A DNA stretch of 7,591 bases from Opitutaceae bacterium (GTDB taxonomy: Bacteria; Verrucomicrobiota; Verrucomicrobiia; Opitutales; Opitutaceae), in the NCBI GenBank assembly GCA_031254955.1, contig JAIRTK010000279.1:1-7591 (forward strand), in the 5' to 3' direction. The position numbers and the translations under genes were made by a program. The stretch's first letter is position 1; the number at the start of each line of letters is the position of its first letter. Shown one piece after another: positions 1-6,068 of the stretch. The notes below the pieces were generated by a model, which did no database searches, was not told the origin of the DNA, and saw only the letters and a program-made list of their open reading frames with translations.

Positions 1-24
1 GGGGGATTTCCATTCGCAAAGGTA

Positions 25-1047
25 TTATTCCAAAAACGTCTCCTGTCGCGGGGTGCGCGGGCCGGGGGCGTCTGATGCGCCGTCGTCCTCGTTGAGGTGG
101 CGCGGGGGGCGGGCGACGCGCTGGGCGACGGCGGCTTCGCGGTCGGCCACGATGCGGTCGCAAATCGCCTGGATGTGCAGCCGCAGCCATTGCGCGGTGC
201 TGCTGCCGTCGGTGTAGTCGGCGGGGCCGTAGTGGTCGATGCGGCCCACTTGGCGCAGGCGGTCGTTTTGCGCAAATTCGTCGGCGCGCGCGGGATTGTA
301 AACGCCGTAGGCTTTGCCGCCGTTTTTCTTCACCACGGAAAAACTCGGGATGTCGCTCGGGCCGTCGGCGATGTAGATCATGTTCTGGAAGGGGATGCGC
401 CGGTCGCCCGGCGCGATGTTGGCGTTCACGTCGATGGCGGCGTCCTTGTTGGTGCCCTTGTTGATTTCGAAGAGGGCGCGCGTCTTGGTCGTGTTGTCGA
501 TGACCAGGCCGATTTGCGCGATGACCGCGTCGGCGGAAATCTCCAGTTCCTCCTGCTCCATGAAGCCGGGCTGGAGCGGGTTTTCGATGAACTCGCAGCC
601 CCAGATGCCGTCCACGTGGCCGGCGATGGCGCTGCCGCGGATCATCTCGGCGAGGCCGGTGCTCACGATGTAGTGCTCCAGCCGGATGTCGTGCCGGCGG
701 TAGATGTCGCGCGCGGCGACGAAGGTTTTCGCGCGCTCGAAAAATCCCGGCATTCCGGGGTAGAAGCGGAGGTCGGCGCCGCATTCGCGGAGGACCTTGT
801 TGCCGAGCTTGGGCATTTTTCCGGCCAGCGCGTAGGTCAGCAGGTGGTTGAGGTAGGCGATTTCGCCGGAGAGGCTGTATCCGCGTTTTCGATACTGCGC
901 GGTGAGCGCGTTGGTCTCGCGCCAGAAGCGCGCCTCGTCCACGCCGTAGCGGCGGAAAAGCGGCGACTGCATGTAGTCCGGGATTAGGGTCTTGTCGAAA
1001 TCCCAAATGCAGGCGATGATGTTTTGCGTGAAAAGTGTCGTGGACAT
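25..1047 (-). CDS. HAD-superfamily hydrolase (phosphatase-like)
   Basis: The 340-residue protein carries the haloacid dehalogenase (HAD) signature. Motif I is DFDKT at residues 16-20, with Asp16 the expected nucleophile and Asp18 the expected acid/base. A motif II-like VSTG lies at 128-131. Lysines at 188 and 197 are candidates for motif III, and motif IV is DGPSD at 228-232, expected to bind magnesium. In this family the fold cleaves phosphomonoesters through an aspartyl-phosphate intermediate. The spacing between motifs I and II leaves room for a helical cap as in phosphoserine-phosphatase-like members, but the substrate cannot be read from the sequence. There is no signal peptide, so it is probably cytoplasmic. 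The last ~30 residues are charged and proline-rich and look disordered. The ATG at 1047-1045 precedes motif I by a normal distance, but no clear ribosome-binding site is visible. It is divergent from prfA across 157 bp. HAD assignment is firm; function is unknown. Confidence 0.88.
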   Translation of the reverse strand: MSTTLFTQNIIACIWDFDKTLIPDYMQSPLFRRYGVDEARFWRETNALTAQYRKRGYSLSGEIAYLNHLLTYALAGKMPKLGNKVLRECGADLRFYPGMPGFFERAKTFVAARDIYRRHDIRLEHYIVSTGLAEMIRGSAIAGHVDGIWGCEFIENPLQPGFMEQEELEISADAVIAQIGLVIDNTTKTRALFEINKGTNKDAAIDVNANIAPGDRRIPFQNMIYIADGPSDIPSFSVVKKNGGKAYGVYNPARADEFAQNDRLRQVGRIDHYGPADYTDGSSTAQWLRLHIQAICDRIVADREAAVAQRVARPPRHLNEDDGASDAPGPRTPRQETFLE

Positions 1048-1204
1048 GTTTGTGCGTTACGAGGACCAGCACCGCTAGCGGCGCCGGGCGATTTTTTCAT
1101 CCCGCGAGACAAGCCGCCAGGCGCCGCCGGCGCAATTCGCAAAACCAGCAACCGCGCCCCGCCTCCGCCCAAAGGCCCGGCGGGCGCAAAAACCCTCTTC
1201 ACTC
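1048..1204. other. Divergent intergenic region between HAD gene and prfA
   Basis: This 157-bp gap should hold the promoters of two divergent genes. I could not find a convincing -35/-10 pair on either strand. It contains a perfect 10-bp palindrome, CCGCTAGCGG at 1072-1081, and a short GC hairpin (GCGCC at 1121-1125 with GGCGC at 1129-1133). Either could be an operator or chance in GC-rich DNA. This is the only gap between genes in the window without an evident repeat element. Confidence 0.3.
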
Positions 1205-2326
1205 ATGGACAACCTTCCCGACATAGCCTCCTTCAAACACCGCCTCGACGAACTCGCCGCGCAGATGGCCGACCCGGCGTTTTTCCAAAACCCGCGCCGG
1301 GCCGCCGAGGTGTCCCGCGAGCAGCAAAAACTCGAACAACTCGTCGCCGACCACTGCGCGCATGAAAAGACCGGGCGGGACATCGCCGAGGCGCGGGCGC
1401 TCATCAAGGACGCCGCCGCCGACCCCGACTTGCGCGAACTGGCCCAGGCCGAGCTGCCCGGACTCGAACAACGCCGCGCGGAGTTGCGCGCCTCGGTGCT
1501 GCGCGGGATGATTCCGCCCGACCCGACCGACTCGCGCAACACCGTCATGGAAATCCGCGCCGGCACCGGCGGCGACGAGGCGAGCCTGTTCGCGGCGGAG
1601 TTGTTCCGGCTCTACTCGCGTTATGCCGAGGGGCGCGGCTGGAAGGTCCAGCCGATGAGTTCCAGCGCATCCGAGCGCGGCGGCTACAAGGAGGTCGTGT
1701 TTCTCATCACCGGGCAGGACGTGTATCGGCGGCTCAAATACGAAAGCGGCGTCCATCGCGTGCAACGCGTGCCCGTGACCGAGGCCAACGGTCGCATCCA
1801 CACCTCGACCGTCACCGTGGCCGTGCTGCCCGAGGCCGGGGAGGTGGACGTGCGGATCGACCCGCAGGAATTGGAAATCACGGTGAGCCGCGCCAGCGGT
1901 CCGGGCGGCCAGGGCGTCAACACCACCGACTCCGCCGTGCAAATCCTGCACAAGCCGACCGGCCTCATCGTGCAATGCGCCGACGAGCGTTCGCAGTTGA
2001 AAAACAAGGCGCGCGCCATGACCGTGCTGCGTTCGCGGTTGTTGAAATTAAAGGAGGAGGAGGAGCGCGCGAAATACGCCGCCGACCGCCGCAACCAGAT
2101 CGGCACGGGCGACCGCAGCGAGCGCGTCCGCACGTATAATTTCCCGCAAAACCGCCTGACCGACCACCGCATCGGCCTGACGCTTTACAACCTGCCCCAG
2201 GTGATGGAAGGCGAGCTTGACGGAATCATCGAGACGCTGCAACGCGTGGATTTCGAGCAAAGGCTGGCCGCGCTCACCGGCGTGGAATACAGCGGCTTCC
2301 GCAAGGACGCGGACGGCGACGAGTGA
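1205..2326 (+). CDS. prfA: Peptide chain release factor 1
   Basis: Release factor 1 recognises UAA and UAG in the ribosomal A site and triggers hydrolysis of peptidyl-tRNA. The 373-residue protein has the full class I layout: an N-terminal helical domain (about 1-105), a central decoding domain and a C-terminal helical return. The catalytic GGQ is at residues 234-236 within SGPGGQGVN. The stop-codon tripeptide is PVT at 190-192 (in HRVQRVPVTE), the RF1-type PxT rather than the SPF of RF2, which separates prfA from prfB. The decoding domain also shows GTGGDEA (120-126). The length is slightly above the usual ~360. The glutamine of GGQ is normally methylated by PrmC, often encoded next door, but no prmC is present here. 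The ATG at 1205 gives a normal N-terminus, although the leader is pyrimidine-rich with no Shine-Dalgarno sequence. Downstream comes a repeat array, so it appears to be the last gene of its transcript. Confidence 0.97.
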   Translation: MDNLPDIASFKHRLDELAAQMADPAFFQNPRRAAEVSREQQKLEQLVADHCAHEKTGRDIAEARALIKDAAADPDLRELAQAELPGLEQRRAELRASVLRGMIPPDPTDSRNTVMEIRAGTGGDEASLFAAELFRLYSRYAEGRGWKVQPMSSSASERGGYKEVVFLITGQDVYRRLKYESGVHRVQRVPVTEANGRIHTSTVTVAVLPEAGEVDVRIDPQELEITVSRASGPGGQGVNTTDSAVQILHKPTGLIVQCADERSQLKNKARAMTVLRSRLLKLKEEEERAKYAADRRNQIGTGDRSERVRTYNFPQNRLTDHRIGLTLYNLPQVMEGELDGIIETLQRVDFEQRLAALTGVEYSGFRKDADGDE

Positions 2327-2370
2327 GCGCCGTCCGGCGGGAGTGGGTGAGAGCAATGACTCGTTTTTAT

Positions 2371-2500
2371 AACTCTGTGGTCGAATTAATGGTTTGTTTT
2401 AATAACCGCGAAAATCGCCAAAGGGCGCGAAATTCAGGGGAGGTCTGGCGTTTCGCGCATTTTTCGCGCCCTTTCGCGGTTGAATCAGTGGTTCTTTTTT
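2371..2500. repeat. Palindromic repeat unit A, copy 1
   Basis: This is the first copy of a ~130-bp module that recurs 227 bp downstream without gaps (122 of 130 bases identical). Its core is a hairpin. The right arm TTTCGCGCCCTTTCGCGGTT (2462-2481) is complementary to the left side from 2404 to 2432 once 9 bases are looped out. The arms have a ~9-bp internal period built on CGCGAAnnn. A linker resembling TGGTTTGTTTTTAT lies on both sides of the core (2390-2402 and 2489-2502). No plausible protein is encoded. It looks like a non-autonomous intergenic palindromic repeat. Confidence 0.85.
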
Positions 2501-2585
2501 ATAACCGCGAAGGACGCGAAGGGCGCGAAGGAGGAATGGAAGGCGTTCTGGCTCTTCGCATTCTTCGCGTCCTTTGCGGTTATAA
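2499..2585. repeat. Palindromic repeat unit B (CGCGAAGG hairpin)
   Basis: This long inverted repeat has 22-base arms at 2499-2520 and 2564-2585 that pair with a single mismatch (C against T). They begin with TTATAACCGCGAAGG and end with its complement. The left arm is a 9-bp tandem (CGCGAAGGA, CGCGAAGGG, CGCGAAGGA) and the right arm carries the complementary 9-bp period. It lies between the two copies of unit A, shares their AACCGCGAA ends, and differs in its loop. It appears to be a sister subtype of the same repeat family. Confidence 0.85.
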
Positions 2586-2597
2586 AAATCATTTCAT

Positions 2598-2729
2598 AAC
2601 TCCGTGGTCGAATTAATGGTTTGTTTTTATAACCGCGAAAGTCGCCAAAGGGCGCGAAATTCAGGGAAGGCCTGGCGTTTCGCGCATTTTTCGCGCCCTT
2701 TCGCGGTTGAACCAGTGGTTTGTTTTTAT
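2598..2729. repeat. Palindromic repeat unit A, copy 2
   Basis: This is the second copy of unit A, offset by exactly 227 bp and differing from copy 1 at 8 of 130 aligned positions with no indels. The hairpin core runs from AACCGCG at 2631 to CGCGGTT ending near 2708. Linkers at 2617-2630 and 2716-2729 are identical 14-mers (TGGTTTGTTTTTAT). The arms stay complementary in both copies, which suggests either recent duplication or selection on the fold. Confidence 0.85.
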
Positions 2730-2804
2730 TGTCCACGGATTACACGGGTTGCACGGATTTTTTTATGAATACTAATCGGTGTAAATCTATGTAATCCGTG
2801 GACA
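2730..2804. repeat. Palindromic repeat unit C (TCCACGGATTAC type)
   Basis: This inverted repeat has perfect 14-base arms, TGTCCACGGATTAC at 2730-2743 and its complement at 2791-2804. A degenerate echo of the same word (GGTTGCACGGATT, near 2748-2760) lies inside. It is unrelated in sequence to units A and B but begins directly after the same linker. From memory, palindromes of this wording recur between genes in several bacterial phyla, but I cannot name a formal family. Confidence 0.8.
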
Positions 2805-2820
2805 GTTTAATGCTTTGTTT

Positions 2821-2857
2821 TTTGGACGGGATTACAGGGGGTTTCAGGATTAACAGG
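2821..2857. repeat. Partial repeat unit D (GGATTAACAGG type)
   Basis: This short stretch contains GGGATTACAGG followed by CAGGATTAACAGG, preceded by a poorer match to the shared linker (GCTTTGTTTTTT, 2811-2822). It resembles one arm of a third repeat type, without a recognisable partner arm. It could be a decayed or truncated unit, or chance. Confidence 0.4.
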
Positions 2858-2877
2858 CGGTCATTTGGATGCGGGTT

Positions 2878-2900
2878 GGAATGCGCGGCATTCCTTTTTT
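2878..2900 (+). terminator. Rho-independent terminator, plus strand
   Basis: A perfect 7-bp stem (GGAATGC at 2878-2884 with GCATTCC at 2888-2894) around a GCG loop is followed directly by six T. This is the classical intrinsic terminator layout on the plus strand. It lies about 550 bp beyond prfA, past the repeat array, so it may be the effective end of the prfA transcript or protect the convergent porin gene from read-through. A third segment, GGAATG at 2904-2909, could compete for the right arm. Confidence 0.65.
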
Positions 2901-2960
2901 GTGGGAATGGGTTGCGCGGGAGGCCGGGAACGGGCGGGCGGGCGGACGGGAGCGCGGGGC

Positions 2961-2996
2961 AACAAAAAGCCCGCCCCTCGTTGCGGAGGGGCGGGC
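2961..2996 (-). terminator. Rho-independent terminator of the porin gene
   Basis: On the minus strand a perfect 11-bp GC-rich stem (2986-2996 with 2969-2979) and a 6-base loop are followed by TTTTTGTT. It begins 37 bp beyond the stop codon of the porin gene at 3034, as expected for the terminator of that single-gene transcript. Confidence 0.92.
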
Positions 2997-3033
2997 GGGT
3001 GAGACGGGATTTTGCGCGGAGCGCGGCGGGCGC

Positions 3034-3768
3034 TTAGAAGCCGATTGTCAGGCCGAGGGTGAACCAGAGCTTGTTGTCATCGGCCCAGAGAGGCTCGCCG
3101 TCGTTGCTGGCGTAATGAACGCCGGCGTGGACGATGGCGTTGTCATTGAGACGATAGGGCAGCGTCAGGTCGGCGCCGTGGTAGTTGTAGGCTTCCTTCT
3201 GGCCGGTGCGCAGGGCGTCGGGCGCGGCGTCGCGGGCGGAAACAGTGCCGAGATACACATTGAAGTCGATCGAGGTGCCGAGCGGCTCGATCGGGAAGCT
3301 GTAGCCCGCCGAGGCTTGGAGCGTCGTGGCTTCGAGACGGAAGTCGTAGTAGCCGTAAACACTGGCGGAAATGCCGCGGAAGGTGTAGGTGGCGCCGACG
3401 CCCGCCTCGTAGGTTTTCTTGGTCTCTCCGAGTCCGGTTCTTGCCTCGGGATACCAGTAATAGGTGGCGATCACGTCGAGCTGGAGATTGTCGGTGAGCG
3501 GCTGCTTGTAGCCCACGTAGATGTCCAACTCGTTATTCTGGTGCTTGGTGATGGGCTGGTTGGTCCAAAAACCAACATAAAACTCATCAAGGGTCACTTC
3601 GATCGAGGGCTGGAAGCTGTTGCCAGCCCGCTGGATGCCGCGAAACACGTAATCATTGGCATACGTGAAATCGGCGGAAACCTTGTAAGAGGAGGACGGC
3701 TCGCTGCTTTGCGCAAACATGGCCGAACCGGCCACGAGCGAGGCGAGGAGGATTGCAACTTTTTTCAT
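3034..3768 (-). CDS. TorF-family putative outer-membrane porin (Gcw_chp type)
   Basis: This 244-residue protein begins with a classical signal peptide (KK at 2-3, hydrophobic 4-18, likely cut around residues 16-20), so it is exported. The mature start carries the DYVFRGI signature (39-45) that I associate with the Gcw_chp/TorF family of putative porins. The remainder alternates polar and aromatic or aliphatic residues as in beta-strands (for example NELDIYVGYKQP and GVGATYTFRGISASVYGYYD). It ends in phenylalanine (LGLTIGF), the usual C-terminal signal of outer-membrane barrels. It is therefore predicted to form an outer-membrane channel; its substrate is unknown. It is alone on its strand, with its own terminator and a possible promoter at 3831-3859. 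The ATG at 3768-3766 is preceded by AAAGA-like bases, a weak ribosome-binding site. A long reading frame on the opposite strand is a shadow of this gene. Confidence 0.88.
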   Translation of the reverse strand: MKKVAILLASLVAGSAMFAQSSEPSSSYKVSADFTYANDYVFRGIQRAGNSFQPSIEVTLDEFYVGFWTNQPITKHQNNELDIYVGYKQPLTDNLQLDVIATYYWYPEARTGLGETKKTYEAGVGATYTFRGISASVYGYYDFRLEATTLQASAGYSFPIEPLGTSIDFNVYLGTVSARDAAPDALRTGQKEAYNYHGADLTLPYRLNDNAIVHAGVHYASNDGEPLWADDNKLWFTLGLTIGF

Positions 3769-3796
3769 AATCTTTCGTTCTGTAGTTTAGTTTGTT

Positions 3797-3817
3797 ATGC
3801 CTTGGGGCATGCAAGGC
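3797..3817 (-). promoter_or_regulatory. Alternative hairpins in the porin leader
   Basis: Two short inverted repeats overlap: ATGCC (3797-3801) with GGCAT (3806-3810), and GCCTTG (3799-3804) with CAAGGC (3812-3817). They cannot form together. They lie between the putative promoter and the porin start, so they would be in the 5' untranslated RNA. The stems are short, and a regulatory role is speculative. Confidence 0.3.
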
Positions 3818-3830
3818 GTTGGCAACAGAA

Positions 3831-3859
3831 AGGATACCTTTATAAAACACAAGTCTTAA
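3831..3859 (-). promoter_or_regulatory. Possible sigma-70-type promoter of the porin gene
   Basis: On the minus strand TTAAGA (3859-3854) and TATCCT (3836-3831) are separated by 17 bases. Each matches four of six positions of the sigma-70 consensus. The location, about 60 bp upstream of the porin start in the AT-richest part of the gap, is suitable. The match is modest. Confidence 0.35.
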
Positions 3860-4129
3860 GTTTACTCATGCTCCATCCGGCACCTTTTCTTATCGCGTGT
3901 GGGACAAGGGAATGATTTTTACGTTCCCAATCTTTGCGGCGACTATTATAAGATTCAGACAGTTCGACATTTTATTAACTGGATGGCAGGAGGTTGGCGA
4001 GGTGGCGCGGGGCGTCCGGGGGACGCGCGCGCATTGAGGACGCGCGCTGGTGGCCGCCGCGCGGCTGGCGGCGCGGGAAGCGTTAACTGAGGCTACGCGG
4101 ACGGCTCGCGGGGTTGCGGAGTTGCGGGG
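3860..4129. other. Non-coding region with GC-rich hairpins
   Basis: No convincing gene is visible. The first ~115 bp are AT-rich and include a small inverted repeat (GGGAA at 3908-3912, TTCCC at 3924-3928). From about 3985 the DNA turns abruptly G/C-rich, with GCGTCC/GGACGC (4012-4017, 4021-4026), a direct repeat GGACGCGCGC (4021-4030 and 4038-4047), GCCGCC/GGCGGC (4053-4058, 4067-4072), and GTTGCGG twice (4113-4119, 4121-4127). These may be further repeat debris. Confidence 0.4.
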
Positions 4130-4243
4130 TTGAGTGGCACGGGCGTCCCGCCCATGTGCTTGAGTGGCATGGACGACTCGCCCATGTGTCCGCGAGGTTT
4201 GCGGCGCGGAGCGTCGTCCACGGACGGGTTGCCCGTGCCACCC
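4130..4243. repeat. 30-bp tandem repeat with inverted copy (GTGGCACGGGCG type)
   Basis: Two adjacent 30-bp units (4130-4159 and 4160-4189) match at 25 of 30 positions, each starting TTGAGTGGCA and ending CGCCCATGTG plus one base. An inverted, diverged copy lies at about 4218-4241 (CACGG...GCCCGTGCCAC), so the region can fold into a long hairpin. Because 30 is a multiple of three, the repeat reads as a 10-residue peptide repeat (EWHGRPAHV-like) in frame with the gene downstream. This is a by-product of the DNA repeat, not a protein domain. Confidence 0.75.
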
Positions 4244-4338
4244 GAACCGCGCGGTCTCGCGAGCGGAACCGGAGTGCGGGCTTATGTTTTTCGCCCTTCT
4301 GTTTTGCCCCGTCCGGCTTTCGGTCTTTCAGTGCGCCC

Positions 4339-5748
4339 ATGAATCTTCATCTTCCCGAGCCTCTCCTCACCGCCCTGCGGGCCATCCGCCGCGACGGCGT
4401 CCGCCCGCGTCTCGTCGGCGGCTGCGTGCGCGACGCCCTGCTCGGGATCGAGGCGAAGGATTTCGACGTGGAGGTGCCCGGTGTCACGTTTGAGGAACTG
4501 CACCGCGCGCTCGCGCCTTTCGGCAGCACCGATGTGATTGGCCGCAGTTTCGGCGTCATCAAGGTGCGCATCGACGGCGCCGAGTATGATTTCAGCCTGC
4601 CGCGCCGCGAATCCAAAACCGGCGCGGGCCACCGCGGCTTCGCCGTCTCGCCCGAACCCGGCCTGACCGATGCCGAGGCGGCGGCGCGGCGCGATTTCAC
4701 CATCAACGCCATCGCCTACGACCCGTTCAACAACACCCTCATCGACCCGCACGGCGGCGAACGCGACTTGCGCGCCCGCGTCCTGCGCCACACCAGCGCG
4801 GCGTTCGCCGAGGACCCGCTGCGCGTGCTGCGCGGCTTTCAACTCGCCGCCCGCTTCGACCTCGCGCTCGCGCCCGAGACCGTCGCGCTCTGCCGCTCCA
4901 TCCGCGCCGCCTGCGCCGAACTCCCCATCGAACGCATCTGGGGCGAATGGGCCAAATGGGCCGAAAAAGCCCGCTGCCCCTCGCGCGGCCTCGACGTGCT
5001 GGAGCAAACGGAATGGCTCGCGCATTTCCCCGAGCTTGCCGCGCTTCGCGGCACTCCGCAGGACCCCGCCTGGCACCCCGAAGGCGACGTGTTCACGCAC
5101 ACCGCCCACTGCTGCGACGCCCTTGTCCGCATCCCCGACTGGACGCAAGCCCCCCCCGAACGCCGCCGCGCCCTCCTCCTCGCCGTCCTCGCCCACGATT
5201 TCGGCAAACCCGCCACCACCCAATTCGGCGAACGCCGTGGCCGGCACCGCTGGATAAGCCCCGGCCACGAGGCGGCGGGCGGCCCGCTCGCGGACGCGTT
5301 TCTCGCCCGCATCGGCGCTCCTCGCGACACCATCGACTTCGTCCGCCCGCTCGTCGTCAACCACCTCGCCCACCACAACGGCCAGCCCGATTTTTCCGAC
5401 CCCAGCCTCCGCCGCCTCGCCCGCCGCCTCGCCCCCGCCGGCATTGACGACCTCTGCCTCGTCATGCGCGCCGACCACGACGGACGCCCCCCGGTCCGCT
5501 CGCCCGAGACGCTCGCCCGCATCGAGCTTCTCCGCTCCCGCGCCGCCGCCCTCGCCATCGAGCGCGACGCCCCGCGCCCGCTTCTTCTCGGACGCCACCT
5601 CATCGCCGCCGGCCTCAACCCCGGCCCGCATTTCAAGACCCTCCTCGACGCCGCCTTCGAGGCCCAGCTCGAAGGCGCCTTCACCGACGAAACCGGCGCG
5701 CGCCTGTGGCTGGAAATCCATCTGAAAACCGCCCAAGCTCACTCATGA
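4339..5748 (+). CDS. CCA-adding/poly(A) polymerase-type tRNA nucleotidyltransferase with HD domain
   Basis: The 469-residue protein is a class II nucleotidyltransferase. The head domain has RLVGGCVRD (24-32) with the GG motif, and DFD (41-43) holding the metal-binding aspartates. RRDFTINA (117-124) and DPLRVLRGFQLAARF (159-173) are the RNA-binding/fold motifs of the family, followed by an LPIERIWGE segment (195-203). An HD phosphohydrolase domain follows, with H254, H257, HD at 286-287 and H310 as probable metal ligands. Such enzymes add or repair the 3' CCA end of tRNA; the HD part may remove phosphates or cyclic phosphates. Poly(A) polymerase or A-adding activity cannot be excluded from sequence. 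The ATG at 4339 is chosen because it immediately precedes the conserved N-terminus. The frame stays open upstream to 4114, but that part is DNA repeat. There is no Shine-Dalgarno site. It stands alone, with 590 bp of repeat DNA or more on each side before the nearest plus-strand gene. Confidence 0.92.
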   Translation: MNLHLPEPLLTALRAIRRDGVRPRLVGGCVRDALLGIEAKDFDVEVPGVTFEELHRALAPFGSTDVIGRSFGVIKVRIDGAEYDFSLPRRESKTGAGHRGFAVSPEPGLTDAEAAARRDFTINAIAYDPFNNTLIDPHGGERDLRARVLRHTSAAFAEDPLRVLRGFQLAARFDLALAPETVALCRSIRAACAELPIERIWGEWAKWAEKARCPSRGLDVLEQTEWLAHFPELAALRGTPQDPAWHPEGDVFTHTAHCCDALVRIPDWTQAPPERRRALLLAVLAHDFGKPATTQFGERRGRHRWISPGHEAAGGPLADAFLARIGAPRDTIDFVRPLVVNHLAHHNGQPDFSDPSLRRLARRLAPAGIDDLCLVMRADHDGRPPVRSPETLARIELLRSRAAALAIERDAPRPLLLGRHLIAAGLNPGPHFKTLLDAAFEAQLEGAFTDETGARLWLEIHLKTAQAHS

Positions 5749-5843
5749 ATCACCGGGAGCTTGTGCCGCGCGGCGAATTTTGCAGCGCCTGACCTTGCCT
5801 CAGGCCGCGCGCGCGCCTCAGTCAAACAACCATGCCCTCGATT
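5749..5843. other. Spacer after the nucleotidyltransferase gene
   Basis: A weak inverted repeat (AAGCTC at 5735-5740 with GAGCTT at 5757-5762) overlaps the stop codon but lacks a T-tract, so it is not a convincing terminator. Nothing else is recognised before the tandem repeat begins. Confidence 0.3.
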
Positions 5844-6027
5844 CCACCTGTTTCCTCCATCCCCATCCACCTGTTTCCTCCACATCCATTCGCCATTCGC
5901 CGCCATACGCACCCACCTTTCGCCGCCATATCCGCCCGCCTTTCGCCGCCATATCCATCTACCTTTCACCTCCATATCCGCCCACCTTCCATCTCCATAT
6001 CCATCCACCTTTCGCCTCCATGCCCAT
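5844..6027. repeat. 23-bp tandem repeat, eight copies
   Basis: The word CCAT (mostly CCATA) recurs at 5857, 5880, 5903, 5926, 5949, 5972, 5995 and 6018, an exact 23-bp period over eight units. The consensus unit starts CCACCTTTCGCC and ends CCATATCCAT or CCATATCCGC. The plus strand is almost free of purine runs and the units vary by a few bases each. As 23 is not a multiple of three, the array is read through all frames, and the three long plus-strand frames here are artefacts of a stop-free repeat. No function can be assigned; it is a minisatellite-like tract. Confidence 0.92.
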
Positions 6028-6030
6028 TCT

Positions 6031-6068
6031 GTCCATTCCGTCCATTCGCGTCCATTCCGTCCATTCAT
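6031..6068. repeat. 19-bp tandem duplication of GTCCATTC words
   Basis: Two 19-bp units (6031-6049 and 6050-6068) each contain GTCCATTCC followed by GTCCATTC, so the 8-mer GTCCATTC occurs at 6031, 6040, 6050 and 6059. It directly follows the 23-bp array and probably arose by slippage. Confidence 0.8.

Noticed and set aside
97..987. Plus-strand frame opposite the HAD gene
   Set aside because: It has Ala/Val/Gly-rich composition with no motif. The minus strand has the complete HAD signature.
2404..2708. CRISPR array
   Set aside because: The repeat units are long palindromes with near-identical interiors and common linkers. There are no short direct repeats with unique equal-length spacers and no cas genes.
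2869..3915. A 348-residue reading frame on the plus strand opposite the porin gene
   Set aside because: It is the antisense shadow of a gene with signal peptide, porin motif and its own terminator. The frame is Gly/Val-rich without recognisable motifs and runs through the porin terminator hairpin.
3860..4130. tRNA, riboswitch or small RNA gene in the gap before the nucleotidyltransferase
   Set aside because: No TPsiC-like arm, B12-box or other known conserved core was found, only short GC-rich hairpins.
4282..5742. A 486-residue reading frame on the minus strand opposite the tRNA nucleotidyltransferase
   Set aside because: It is a GC-driven shadow, rich in Gly/Ala/Glu with no domain, while the plus strand shows all the family motifs in order.
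5844..6068. CRISPR or origin-type iterons
   Set aside because: The 23-bp units abut without spacers, and there is no replication gene or DnaA-box pattern that I could recognise nearby.
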